Source: Corylus avellana (lineage: Eukaryota; Streptophyta; Magnoliopsida; Fagales; Betulaceae). From it: DNA of 64,000 nt. The position numbers were made by a program, and so were the translations under genes. The notes beneath the pieces were generated by a model. It ran no database searches. It was not told the origin of the DNA and was given only the letters and a program-made list of their open reading frames with translations. Shown in pieces: positions 45,207 through 56,111 of the stretch; the first letter of the stretch is position 1; each line of letters opens with the position of its first letter. The stretch is taken from contig NC_081541.1 in assembly GCF_901000735.1 (NCBI RefSeq), positions 24,161,248 through 24,225,247 of the forward strand, in the 5' to 3' direction.

Positions 45207-46661
45207 TTAATGTGACAGCTGCTTGGGTAGTAATTTCCTTCTTGGTTTTGGGAACCCATGGATAGTCTCTGGTCGTACATTCCTTCTTGGGATTGGGAGC
45301 TCTCGAATGGTCTCTCGTGATGACGTTTCTGGAAGCCTTAGATGGTCTCTCGAGATGACATGTCGGGAACCCTCATATGGTCTCTCGTGATGCCATCTTC
45401 GGCCTCTAATGGTCTCTCTCACTAGCCTCTCACTTGATCTATTATGTGCATTTAAGTTGTCTTGTGGATGAAACTCATCTTTCTCAATGAGCTGCTCATC
45501 CAGATCATGCTGGATTTGAATGCGTGGTGTGTTCAAGGGAGAACAAATAAGAGGCTTGATTCCAACCAATTCAGGGTCGGGTAAAAACGTGTATGGAAGT
45601 TTGCTTTCGTCCATTTTCCTGAAAGTTATGGAAATCCTGCATAATCAAAATAGCAAAACGAATGATTCCAGATATATATAAACTTTTATTTCTATTTTGC
45701 TTGGGGCAGAAAGAAAATGAAAGCATACCTTTTTGTTGGGACTCCTGGAACACAATGTTTAGCAATATCGGCTCCATTACCATTTAGAATGAACACCGAT
45801 CTGAAAATTGGAAAAATGACAATATTTTAGAAGCAAGAGATTAAAATGAAAAATCACCACCCACCCAACAACTAAATTCCAGATTAATTTTCCCATTTGC
45901 ATGAATGATAAATTCATTTAAGCAAATATTAGTGAAAAATCAAGCATCCATATTCTATTAAAACATTAATCTACAACACAATGAATTCAATCATATGACA
46001 TACCCGACAGGCAATGGTATAGAGACAGGCCCGAAAAACTCCCCTGGACCAACAACCTTCAAATTCGAACCAAAAACAATATTGCATTCACTCAAGAGTG
46101 AAAGAGTGCAAAACGGTCGGACAAAATCGTGATGGTCAATGTGAGGGGGAATGCAATCGCCTTCTTCATATATATTGACAATGCAACTGTTAGGGATACA
46201 TGTTGGAGGCAAAATCTGCCATCTAACCATCCTCTTGATAACTTTCTTAAAGAGAGATGGTATGGGATCCACTTCTTCATCTCTTATTATGCCTGGAGGC
46301 TTCCCATTTTGATCCTGTAAGGTTGCAAAAACAGCATCATATGTTTTGTTATGGTTAATCACATGCTAAGAAGTAGTCAAATAAAAAGGTTTATACATAG
46401 AAGAATCATAAATTACCTTTGCATAATTGTAACAGCAACCAAATTGTATTGTGACACGCCCTTTACCGCGCATCCATTTTCTAGGTTCTGAATATGTACG
46501 TTCTGCAAAATAGCGAAATCGAAAGGTGAGAAACTTGAACAATCACATTTTCTTCATACCGTAAACCACACAGACATTTATATAGAGAAAGCACATAACA
46601 CTGAAAACTCCCCTCCCTTTGGCCATTTACTGCATAATTCTCTTATTTCTAATTTCACTGA

Positions 46662-46696
<35 letters not shown>

Positions 46697-48641
46697 TTAA
46701 TGTATGTTAACTAAGTCCCAAAACATATAAAACATGATATTAACATATAATTCTCATATTTCTAATTGCAGAGTTAATTGACAAATTTTCAAAAAAGGGA
46801 ACAAATTATTATGTTATAGTCTAAATAGAGAAGTGACAGTCAAGTTAGCTACATGAACATAAACTACAAGGGAAAGCCCACAGAACTTGTGACAGAAATG
46901 ACAACTATACCAAAAGAACAGAGAAACATGAGACTACTGCAAGAATCTTGGGTTTATTTTTTGACTCACTTTAGCACCATAAAACCCAGAGATTGAAACT
47001 GAAATGAAACATGTGCAAAACACAGCAGAAAATATCAAAGCAGGGGAAAATTACTAATCCAAACTTTTGAACACTTTGAATGGATCATAAAAGAAAGGGA
47101 GGATTCATATAACTATAAATACCTCTTAGTTTCCCTCTTTGCCCCATGCTTTGCAACAAGTAGACATATTCCACAATATTCTCCTGCTCCTTGGTATTAA
47201 ACACCCGAGTGTGAAGCTCTAGGCCTCCAAGCACATTTATTTGTCTCCCCCCATCTATCCTCTCAGTATATTCGAAGTCTTTTTTCCTGATAACTTGAGA
47301 TATTCTAATTTGCTCATTTTTCTCCTCGGATAAACCATTATCAAACCCAGAGGAAACTTTGCCTAGTCCATCTTTCAGTAATATTTTCAAATCCGAATGT
47401 TCAAATGAATTACGATTGTCGGTAACTGATTCGCCAGAAAAATTAGATGTGAATCTTTTCCGCCTTGACAAGTAGCTGTGTTCAGGTGTTTGGGGAGGGC
47501 TCTCGAGAGTACGCATTCGCTTATGAGGCGTCCTCCTGTAGAAAGAGTCTGAACCTTCAATGCCTTCATTCCACTTGGGTATTTCCCTCACTTTTCCTGC
47601 ATCAAAAGAAACCAGTAAAGGAAAAGGTTAATTCAAGCATGGTTATCTATCAGAAATTTATGAGCATTAGTAAAACCAAGATAAATATGTAAATATTATA
47701 TGATATTTCTATGAGAATTCCCCCAAAAGGAAACAAGTTTTACTGCCAGCCGGTTCAAATCCAAGCCTGCCTAGAACCCAAAATTACATGAAGTTGTCAA
47801 TTTGATGATGATTAAAAAAAAAAAGAAACAAAGGAATTCAACCATAAATTCCTGTTTCCAGCCAACCCACCTCATGCCTCACTTCAAATAGTTTATTCAC
47901 CTTCTTTCCCAAACAATTTCTTAATGTGCATGGTTTTGTCTTTGATAGGTTTAGAATCCGTTGAGGAAAAGCAACCAAATACATTTCAAAACATGAAGAC
48001 ATGGGATGAAAGAGAAATTGTAACCAGAATCTGAAATTGATGTTTCAAAGAAAACTGAACAATAAAATATGTTCCAGTTATTAATAATAATAATAACCAA
48101 AGGGGTCAAAATTTGTCAAAGATAAGACTCAAACAGAAATTGCAATCAAACCCCAAACCTTAATTAGTCTTAGAATTCAAGAAACACAAAACCCTAATTC
48201 AAGATCAAGAATTCAAGAAACACACACCACCCCAATTCAAGATTGAGAATTCAAGAAACAAACCAACCCCAATTCAAGAAACACGACAACAATCATCAGA
48301 CAAACAAGGCTAAATAAAAAGAACCCTGCTGCATCTTTGTTCCAAAAAAACACTAAAAGAGAAGGGAAAGAATCAAACTCCAAAAAAACACTAAAAGAGA
48401 AAGAGAAAGAATGAAACAAAGGAAACGAAACAAAAAAAAAAAAAAAAAGGAAAAAAAGAAGATGGATTTTCTTACTGTTGAGAATGCGTCGAATACGAGC
48501 CTCCAGAAGAGGATAACACTGCCAGCAAAACCCTTCAGACAAGACCTCCAAAATCTCCTCACGCCCCAGAGTCTTCAGCAAATTCATGCAGCCCTCGCCG
48601 GCGCCAGAGTCGGAAGAGTTCTCGGTCAACTCCCCAGTCAT
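45207..48641 (-). CDS. ALKBH9: ALKBH9-type RNA N6-methyladenosine demethylase
   Basis: A 2-oxoglutarate/Fe(II) dioxygenase that, by family, removes m6A from RNA in the cytoplasm or granules. Exons on the minus strand: 48641-48476, 47596-47123, 46502-46417, 46314-46004, 45800-45729, 45636-45207. All are GT-AG and in phase, giving 512 residues. The start is the first ATG, MTGELTENSSD. Residues 1-55 hold a short helical segment (EEILEVLSEGFCWQCYPLLE). The catalytic domain runs about 165-380: RKWMRGKGRVTIQFGCCYNY (218-237), iron ligands His300 and Asp302 in PPHIDHHDF, distal His361 in GADIAKHCVPGVP, and 2OG-binding Arg370 and Arg376 in TKRISITFR. All active-site residues are intact. The tail from about 430 is Arg-rich and internally repetitive. 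It is closest to ALKBH9B-like proteins of the ALKBH9/10 group; the exact paralogue is not certain. It lies upstream of PIP5K on the same strand. Confidence 0.92.
46663..46694. repeat. TA microsatellite in a demethylase intron
   Basis: Uninterrupted (TA)n of about 32 bases between the exons at 46502-46417 and 47596-47123. Confidence 0.9.
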
Positions 48642-48875
48642 CGTTCTAAATTTCAAGAATCTTTCAAAGCGCAACAAAGTATCAGAGCGAAAGAGAGAGA
48701 GCCAAAATTCTAAGAACCGATCCTGCTTGGTAATCAATTGAGAGATGGAAAAAGAGCGAGAGAGAGAGATAGAATTTATTAGAAGAGGACTGAAGGTAAT
48801 TTTCGTGTTTCTTTCCGACCAAGTCAAGGTCTTGGTCTATGAGTACTATGATTCCAACGGTATAATTACTTTAGT
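48642..48875 (-). promoter_or_regulatory. Probable promoter and leader of the demethylase gene
   Basis: The region upstream of the ATG at 48641 carries a GA/CT-rich tract at about 48750-48775 (AGAGCGAGAGAGAGAGATAG), which reads CT-rich in the direction of transcription, like many plant leaders. No confident TATA box is seen. Confidence 0.35.
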
Positions 48876-49470
48876 TTTTTTTTTTTGAATTTGGCGCGTG
48901 ACACGCGTATAGAGTCCGATTTCAGCGCGTCTACCAAGAGCTTATGCCGGAAGGGTAACGCGGGAATACAACCTGCGTTTGAGCATCCAACAACATCTGA
49001 ACAAAGATTAACTCAATCCGTTGCTTGGAGATTACAATGTTATTAATTAGGGAAATTTTACTAAGGACCCTTAAACATTCACCCGTTTTGAAATATTCTC
49101 CTTGAATTTTAAAATCTCTCAATTTAGTCCTTTGAACTTTCAATTGCTTTCAATTTGAACCCCACCGTCAGATTTTAAACATTACATGACGTTTATACTC
49201 CTGACTTTTGTATAAAATTACAACTTCTAAAACGTTTTTTTATTTTAAAAAAAACAAAAATCAGGGATATTTTGCTCTTTTTTGAATTTTTAACGCCTAA
49301 AATTAACGGAATGGTCCAAATTGAGAGCAATTGAAAGTTCAGAAGACTAAATTGAGAGATTTTGAAGTTCATGGGGAGTATTTCAAAACGGGTGAAAGTT
49401 TGGGGGTCATTAGTGAAGTTTCCCCTTATTAATTTGAATTTCGTTTATCCAGGTAAAAAAAATAACAATG
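48876..49470. repeat. Repeat R, copy 1 (interrupted by foldback F3)
   Basis: Matches 50934-51140: GAATTTGGCGCGTGAC, then GCGTATAGAG, CTTATGCCGGAAGGGTAACG, CAACCTGCGT and GAGCATCCAACAACAT. Copy 1 is split by the foldback element at 49049-49425; the continuation TTTGAATTTCGTTTAT at 49432 corresponds to TTTGAATTTTCTTTAT in copy 2. What the repeat is remains unknown. Confidence 0.8.
49049..49425. mobile_element. Foldback element F3 with exact 9-bp target duplication
   Basis: 377 bp. The left arm holds AGGGAAATTTTACTAAGGACCC and CACCCGTTTTGAAATATTCTCC; the right arm is the near inverse, ending in GTGAAGTTTCCCC. TTATTAATT lies at 49040-49048 and 49426-49434. Copy 2 of the surrounding repeat (50934-51140) lacks it, giving an empty site. 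Mutator-like by target duplication length. Confidence 0.88.
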
Positions 49471-49483
49471 TAATCGACTCATT

Positions 49484-50010
49484 AAAAAAAAAAAAAATCA
49501 CTTTAGACCCGTGAATTACTACCCGTTTTGAGAAGACTTTATAAATTTCAAAAACTTTCAATTTAACCCTTTAAACTTTCAATTTGATTAAATTGACATC
49601 TCATACATATAAGATTTAGCCATTAACTTCTAATGGAAATGCTTAAAAAGGCCAAATTACCCTTTGATTTTTTTTTTTTGCTGACCCATGGCTAGGTCGT
49701 GGCTATACCCACAATGAGTCTCTTGCCGAGACCTACCTGGGTTACTGTGGGTCAAATTTTTTTTTTAATAACTTTATTTTAAAAAAAAATTAAATTTGAA
49801 ATTAAGGGTAAATTTGAAATTTTATAAAAAAATAAATAAATAAATAAGTATGGGTATAAACGTTATTTTATCACTTTTAACGTTTAAAATCTAACGGGGG
49901 GTCAATTGAATCAAATTGAAAATTCAGGGGGTTAAATTAAGAGTTTTTGAAATTTAGGGGGTCTTTTCAAAACGCATGGTAGTACAAGGTATAAAGTGAA
50001 GTTTCAAAAA
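49484..50010. mobile_element. Foldback element F4
   Basis: Arms TCACTTTAGACCCGTGAATTACTACCCG and, on the right, CATGGTAGTACAAGGTATAAAGTGAAG. The centre holds CCGAGACCTACCTGGGT, shared with element F6 at 52900-53346. It has A-rich edges and no clear target duplication. It is part of the duplicated block P. Confidence 0.7.
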
Positions 50011-50221
50011 AAAAAAAAAACAACAAAACAAAGTAATCCAATAATAATTTTCTCAAATTCAATAATAATTTTAACTTTTTAAATACTAATAAATCAAAAT
50101 TCATATCAAAATTCAATTGTGTTTTTGTTATCCTTTGAACATTACTTATTCCTTAAATATGTAAAAATACATGCTTTTTTAATAATAAAAATAAGATTGG
50201 AAGAAATTTTATTAAAAAGTA

Positions 50222-50887
50222 GGGAAAACTTTAGTTTGGCCTTCTTAACTTTCAACCCATTTTACAAACCCCCAACTTTCAAATATCTCACTTTGGACCT
50301 CTAAATTTTGAATTACTCTCACTTAGGATCCCTCTGTTAGTTTTTAACGTTAAACTCAAACGGTTTAACTTTTTATGTCCATTATACCCTCACCCGAAAA
50401 CTACACTGTTTTGGGCAACAAACTACAACATCCTTCCCAGACCAAAACAACACCGTTTTGGGCATTAATTTTTTTTAAAAAAAAAAAAAAAAAAAAGAAT
50501 AAGCAAAATATTAAAATTTTCATTTAATTTTTTTAAAAAAGAAAAAAAAAAGAGGAGGACCACCCCATTCTTGGCGAAGGGGATGGCTTTTTTTTTTTTT
50601 AATTTGAAATTTTGCTTTTGCTTTTTCTTTTTATTTTTTTTAAAAAATAAATGTCCAAAGTGGTGTCGTTTTGGGCTGGGGTGGGTGATGTAGTTTTGGG
50701 CGTTTTCAAAATTTTAAGTGGACTGAATGAGGGTATAATAGGCATAAAAAGTCAAACCGTTTGAGTTTTACTAACAGAAGAGTTCTAAGTGAGAGTAATT
50801 CAAAGTTTAAGAGTTTAAAGTGAAAATTTTGAAAGTTGAGAGAGTTTATAAAATTGACTGAAAATTCAGAAACCCAAAAATTTTCCC
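50222..50887. mobile_element. Foldback element F5, filled site
   Basis: 666 bp. It starts AGGGAAAACTTTAGTTTGGCC and ends CCCAAAAATTTTCCC, with matching inner blocks such as CAAACGGTTTAACTTTTTATG and CATAAAAAGTCAAACCGTTTG. Flanks TAAAAAGTA and AAAAAAGTA are a 9-bp target duplication with one mismatch. The homologous block Q at 53990-54030 lacks it (GAAAAAGTATG occurs once). Confidence 0.85.
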
Positions 50888-50933
50888 AAAAAAGTATGTA
50901 CATCTTAGGTTCCATTTGGTATAATTTACTGGT

Positions 50934-51140
50934 GGTTTTTTTGAATTTGGCGCGTGACTTGCGTATAGAGCCTGATTTCAGCGCGTCTCCCTAGAGCTTA
51001 TGCCGGAAGGGTAACGCGGAAATACAACCTGCGTATGAGCATCCAACAACATTTAAACAAAGGAGTCTACAAGATTAACTCAATCGGTTGGTTGGAGATT
51101 AGTTTTATGGATGTTAATAGTTTGAATTTTCTTTATGGGA
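50934..51140. repeat. Repeat R, copy 2 (uninterrupted)
   Basis: See copy 1 at 48876-49470. This copy keeps a short extra segment (AGGAGTCTACA near 51060) and an empty target site ATGTTAATAGTTTGAA where F3 sits in copy 1. Confidence 0.8.
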
Positions 51141-51536
51141 AAAATATAAAAATTTCTCAAAATTATCAGTCCTTTTTGAAAAAATTTCAAGATGTTCAAA
51201 ATGTGCTAAAATAGCCCATAAAACTACTAAAGTGGGTAAAAAATGCCACATATTTTTTTAATTCCAATAATACTCTTATTCTTCTAAAAACTAAAATAAA
51301 AAACTAAAATTTTTTTTTTTTTAAAAAAAAACAAAAAAGAAAAAAATGGGCAGGCTTTTTTTTTTTTTTTTTTTAAGTTTATATATATATATATATAAAC
51401 TTTTTTTGTTAAGAATGACATGTGTCGCTATTTTTATTGGTGTTGACATCACATTTAACAAAATTTGTCACTTCTTTTTTTTTAACGAATTTAATTTCAG
51501 GGACTAAATTTTTTTTTTGGGGAATATTTCAGAAAA

Positions 51537-51705
51537 GGAAATGCTTGGTGTTCTTCTAGTGTTGTCTCTGTGTCCTCCCAACTGTGATATAACTTTTAAA
51601 ATCACTTATAGATTAAAAGTCAATAATGATAATCTCAAATTCAACGGTAATTTTAAAAGCTACATCACAGTTGGGAGGACACTAGAAGAACACATAGCAT
51701 TTCCC
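51537..51705. mobile_element. Palindromic MITE with long matched arms
   Basis: Left arm GGAAATGCTTGGTGTTCTTCTAGTGT and CCTCCCAACTGTGATATA; right arm the inverse, ACATCACAGTTGGGAGGACACTAGAAGAACACATAGCATTTCC. The core ACTTTTAAAATCAC is shared with the MITEs at 22932 and 37740. Flanks TTTCAGAAA and TTTCAAAAA suggest a 9-bp target duplication with one mismatch. The small ORF across it is an artefact of the palindrome. Confidence 0.8.
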
Positions 51706-51919
51706 TTTCAAAAACCTTTGATTTTATTTTCTTATGACATAAAGCGATTTGTAATTTAGGCTAATTACAATAACTAATTATTTATTTATTCCTTTTTTTT
51801 TTTGTATTTATTCGTCCATTGGTTTTTTTTTTCTTTTTAATTTTTTTTTTAATTTTTTTATTTTTTAAAAGAATAGGGGTATTATACTATTATAGGAATA
51901 TAACAAAATAAGTGACATT

Positions 51920-52700
51920 TTTTTTTTTTTTTAGGGAATCTTTCAAATTCATTCATTGAAAAAAGATCAAAGCATAAAGCTCTGATAAATCATAACAAAA
52001 ACTATAAGGTTACAATGTCATAGAGCCAAGCATAACAATTTTATAATGAAGTCCTATCTATAACTTCAATATTCACTAACCTTGTCTAATCTTCAGTTAT
52101 AGAATATATCTGCTCTAGGCAGACTCAATCTAATACATAGGTAGCTCATATTCGCAACTTTTATTTTCTTGGCCAAGGGAGTAAAACCCTCACACTGAAA
52201 CTAATCCTCCTAAACCTAAAGGCCAAGATAAAAACCTTCACAAAACACAATAAAAAAAATAGCAAACAGCTACAATAGTCAAGGCGAGGGAGGTGAAATG
52301 CACTGGCCGGCACGTGGTGGACGAGATGGAGTCGTTTTGCGCCAATGGGCAACTGAGGAGCTAGGGAGCACAGTGGGCCAGCGCGTGGTTGAGCAAAACC
52401 AGTTAAGGAGACTAGATCTTGATTTGAAAAACTAGATATAAAGTCCAACTGATTCCGGGGAGGCGAAGAGCGGCGCAACATGGTGGAGGGCAGACGAAGA
52501 CAGCGTAGTATAAGCAAAGGGATAGCTGGATCAACTGAATTGGTCAAAAAAACCAAACAAAATAATAATAATAAAAAATTAAAAAAAAAAAAAAAAGAAT
52601 TGGAGGGGGAGGAAAGAAGAGGGGACTAGAGGGAGGGGAAAGGGGGAGGGAGCTCTCCCCACAAGTTTTTTCTCTCTAAGTTTTCTTCTAGAGAGAAAAA
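51920..52700 (-). mobile_element. Possible non-LTR retroelement 3' portion
   Basis: A T run at about 51920-51933 would be the A tail of a minus-strand element, and an unmatched 131-codon minus-strand ORF lies at 52161-52556 (rich in Pro, Leu and Arg). No endonuclease or RT motif is visible, so LINE identity is a guess from the layout. Confidence 0.3.
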
Positions 52701-52899
52701 CCTAGGGCCAACTAGAGACTGATGGTTATGAATCAGGACTGATTGTAATTTGTTGACCGAATTGTAGATAGGATTGATTACAGTTTAAGTGGCTTATTTG
52801 ATACATTTTGGTAGTTTGATGGGCTACTTTAGTATCTTTTGATCATTGTGGGACTCTATCACAAATGATTGTTAGTTTGGGGGGATAAAAAAAAAAAAA

Positions 52900-53346
52900 A
52901 ATTTTTTTAAAAAAACCTTTAGACCTCTAAACTAGTGCATGTTTTAAGAAGACCCCAAAATTTAAAAAACTCTCAATTTAACCTGATGAACTTTCGATTT
53001 GATTCAATTAACCCTCATTCGTCAGATTTAGATGTTAACTTCTAACAAAAATGCCTAAAAATACCAAATTACCCTTCGATTTTTTTTTTTTTTTTGACCC
53101 ACAGTGGGTCTCTGGCCGAGACCTGCTTGGGTCACCAGGTGACCTGCCTAGGTTACCATGGGTCAATTTTTTTTTTTTTTTTTTAATTTTTAATTTTATA
53201 AAAAAATCAAGGATATAAGTGTCATTTTACTACTTTTAACGTTTAAAATCTGATGAATGGGTCAATTGAGTCAATTGAAAGTTTTTTAAATTTATGAGAT
53301 ATTCTCAAAACGCGTGGTAATTTAGGGGTCTTAAGTGAAGTTTCAA
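52900..53346. mobile_element. Foldback element F6
   Basis: Relative of F4: arms ACCTTTAGACCTCTAAACTAG and TAATTTAGGGGTCTTAAGTGAAG, centre with GGCCGAGACCTGCTTGGGTC. It has A-rich edges and no clear target duplication. Confidence 0.7.
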
Positions 53347-53499
53347 AAAAAAAAAAAAAAAAACATAAGCCAATAATAATCTGCTCAAATTCAATAATAA
53401 TTTGACTTTTAAAATCACTAATAAATCAAAATCTAATAAAGATCATATCAAAATTCAATTCTGTTTTTGTTCTCCTTTGAACATTACTTATTCCTTAAA

Positions 53500-53692
53500 G
53501 AATAAGTTGTGTGATACAGCCACAACTTAAACTCAACTTTGACCCAACTTTTAAACTAAATTTATCTCTTTCTCTCTAGTTGAAGGCTCTCTCTCTCCTT
53601 CACATGCAGTTTTTATTTTTTATTTTTATTTTTTAAACTTAAGAGAAAAGTTGGGCCAAAGTTGGATTTAACTTGTGCCTTTATCATTTTCC
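53500..53692. mobile_element. MITE with exact 9-bp target duplication
   Basis: 193 bp with arms ACTTAAACTCAACTTTGACCCAACTTTT and AAAAGTTGGGCCAAAGTTGGATTTAACTTG. It is flanked by TTCCTTAAA at 53491-53499 and 53693-53701. Block P reads TTCCTTAAATATG once at the same place, an empty site. A CT-rich tract lies in the centre. Mutator-like by target duplication length, but the arms differ from the F1-F8 family. Confidence 0.88.
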
Positions 53693-53731
53693 TTCCTTAA
53701 ATATGAAAAAATACATGTTTTTTTAATAGTA

Positions 53732-53977
53732 AGGGAAAAGTTTTACCCCTAAAGTTTGGGGTGATTTTTAATTCGACCTCCAATGTTTCAATTTTTGCAA
53801 TGCACCCCCTAAACTTACAAATTTTTGCAATTTGACAAATTTTATCCCAAAATTTTCATATTGCCCATAATTTTTATTTTATTTTTTATAAAAATCGAGA
53901 GGTGCATTGCAAAAATTAAAACATTGGAGGTCGAATTGAAAATCGCCCCAAACTTTTGGGTAAAATGTAATTTTCCC
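53732..53977. mobile_element. Foldback element F7
   Basis: 246 bp. AGGGAAAAGTTTTACCCC(T)AAAGTTTGGGG on the left is answered by CCCCAAACTTTTGGGTAAAATG...TTTTCCC on the right. The flanks TTAATAGTA and CTAATAATA resemble a diverged 9-bp duplication. Block P has the uninterrupted sequence TTTTTTAATAATAAAAATAAG. Confidence 0.8.
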
Positions 53978-54339
53978 TAATAATAAAAATAAGATTGTAA
54001 GAAATTTTATTTGAAAAAGTATGTTCATCTTAGTACTATTAAAAAAAAAAAAAAAAGCATATATTTCTTTAATATTAATAAAAAAATGTCATTTTTATAA
54101 ATTACTCCAATCCAATATCCAAAACCAGAGTTTCAAATTATGGCACCCATTCATGAGGATGTCCCACCCAGATTGCTTTCTTTGCTCAGAAACCATGTGC
54201 TCCTCACTCCTCACTCCTCACTACAACAAAAAGACAAAATTCTCACCCCCAATGTCATGGTCCTCCGAGACAACAAAATGCCCTCCAAACAGCATATGTC
54301 CAATTCGGCCTCTATTAAACCTTCCTCAAATAATAATAA

Positions 54340-55459
54340 TAAGGCCCCCCTCCGAACTTCCAATCAATTTGGCAAATACATTCTGAACTTCAAACTCTCT
54401 CACTTTACCTTTTGAACTTTCAATTTCTATCATTTTTCCCCCTCTGTTAGTTTTCACAGTTAAACTCAAACGGTTTGACATTTTGTGCCCATTATACCGT
54501 CAACCAAAACTACACCGTTTTGGGCTCCAAAACTACACCACTATCCAGCCCAAAACGACGTTGTTTTGAGCATTATATTTTTTTAAAAAAAAAAAATAGA
54601 AGAAAAAAAATAAAAGCAAAATATTAAAAAATAAATAAATAAAAAAAGACCAAAATTGGGGGGCTCCAGCCACCCCCTTGGCCTAAATGGGGTGGCCAGA
54701 CCACCCCAATTTTGACAAGCCACCCCCTGGCCAGTCTAGGGGTGGTCGAACCACCCCCATGGCCAAGGTGGTGGTCCGGCCAACCCCAAAATCCCAAAAA
54801 AAAAAAAGGGGGGGCTCAGGTGTTTTGGGGGTGGCCGGACCACCCCCAAGGGGCTGGGGGTGGTTTCCGCCACCGCCTACCAGTCGTATGGGGTGGTCGA
54901 AACTACCCCCAGGCTCGGACCACCCCCAAAAGCCCAAACCCATTCTCCCGTACAAATTTTTTTGGGCTTTTGGGGGTGTGAGACTCCTGGTGGCCTACGA
55001 TCTCTCCCCTTTTTGTTTTTTTTTTTTTTTTTGGCCCTTTGGGGAGTTGGTGGGACCACCTACGGTAGAACCACCCCCAGTCAGCTGAGGAGCACGCTCC
55101 ACAGCCCTACAAATTTTTACTGTCTTCTTCTTCTTCTTTTTTAAAATTATTTTTTATTAATATTTGCTTTTTCTTTTTTTTTTTCTTTTTTTTTTAAAAA
55201 AAAATTAATTTTAATGTCTAAAACAATGTCGTTTTGGGCTGGGTGGATGTTGTAGTTTTATGGCCCAAAATAGTGTAGTTTTGAGATGAGGGTATAATGG
55301 ACATAAAAAGTCAAACCGTTTGACTTTAACGTTGAAAATTAAAGAGGAGTCCAAATTGAAAGCAAATCAAAGTTTAGGGGTCTAAAGTGAAAGATTTGAA
55401 AGCTGAGGGGGGCTTTGTCAAATTGGCTAGAAGTTCAGGGGGCAAACTGAAGTTTCCCC
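54340..55459. mobile_element. Large foldback element F8 with GC-rich centre
   Basis: About 1.1 kb. Outer arms match F5 (CTCAAACGGTTTGACATTTTGTG on the left, CATAAAAAGTCAAACCGTTTG on the right; CCCAAAACGACG and TGTCGTTTTGGGC further in). The centre at 54655-55090 is packed with GGTGGCCGGACCACCCC-type motifs on both strands. Several overlapping 90-130-codon ORFs occur there on both strands, but they are Pro/Gly low-complexity by-products. No clear target duplication. Confidence 0.7.
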
Positions 55460-56111
55460 TAATTATTATTATTATTTTCTACTAATAATCTCCATGTCAC
55501 CGAGCTTTTGGATTGATACCTCAATGGTTCCTTATCAAATTCATTATTGAATCTCATCTTGACTAGCTTTGATGGTGTCCATAAGGATAACTTCTATAAA
55601 GAATGGTGTGAAACCAGCTCACTTTATTCAATAGAATTCGTCCAGTTATTAACACTAAGCAGCTTCAACTATTTAAAACACTACTGACCGGTTTTTTTCA
55701 AAAAAAAAAAAAAAGTATAAAAAAATTGAGGGAGCCCCAAGGGGTTTAACGTGCGGCACCCCCGACCCATATAAGTGTGAGAGCCACCCTCGTAACTGGG
55801 TGGCCGCATGGCCACCTTCCATTATCAAGTTGGCTCGTGACCACTTGTGTGACCACCTCTGGCCAGCAAGCCTAGATTATTTAGGTTTTTTTTTTTTTTT
55901 CCTAATGTAAGATTTATTGGTAGGGGTGGCCACATTTGATACGCTCATTAAAAAAAGAAAAAAAAAAAGAAAAACCTAAATAATCTAATGTTTTTGTGCT
56001 TATTTGATTTGGTGCAATAATCCTATGTGGCCAATTCCTATTGGTGGGAACAAAGGAGCTAGTGTAAACCAGCTCCTTATAGAAGTTATCCTCCTGTCGA
56101 TAACAATACTA
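55460..56111. other. Intergenic, no gene seen
   Basis: A/T-rich with poly(A) and poly(T) runs. A segment near 55740-55860 holds CACCCCCGACCC and GGCCACC-type motifs similar to the F8 centre. Confidence 0.5.

Larger units (their letters stand above)
49484..50915. repeat. Duplicated block P
   Basis: Homologous to 52900-54033 (block Q). Shared anchors include CAATAATAATTTTCTCAAATTCAATAATAATTT, the TCCTTTGAACATTACTTATTCCTTAAA stretch, AATACATG, and AATAAAAATAAGATTG followed by AAGAAATTTTATT. P carries F4 and F5; Q carries the F4 relative F6, a MITE and F7. Confidence 0.8.
52900..54033. repeat. Duplicated block Q
   Basis: Partner of block P (49484-50915). It contains two insertions that P lacks (53500-53692 and 53732-53977) and lacks the F5 insertion that P carries. 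Confidence 0.8.

Noticed and set aside
54683..55144. Cluster of overlapping Pro/Gly-rich ORFs on both strands
   Set aside because: All arise from GGTGGCC/CCACCCC-type repeats in the centre of foldback F8; open on both strands and in several frames, as low-complexity GC-rich DNA is.
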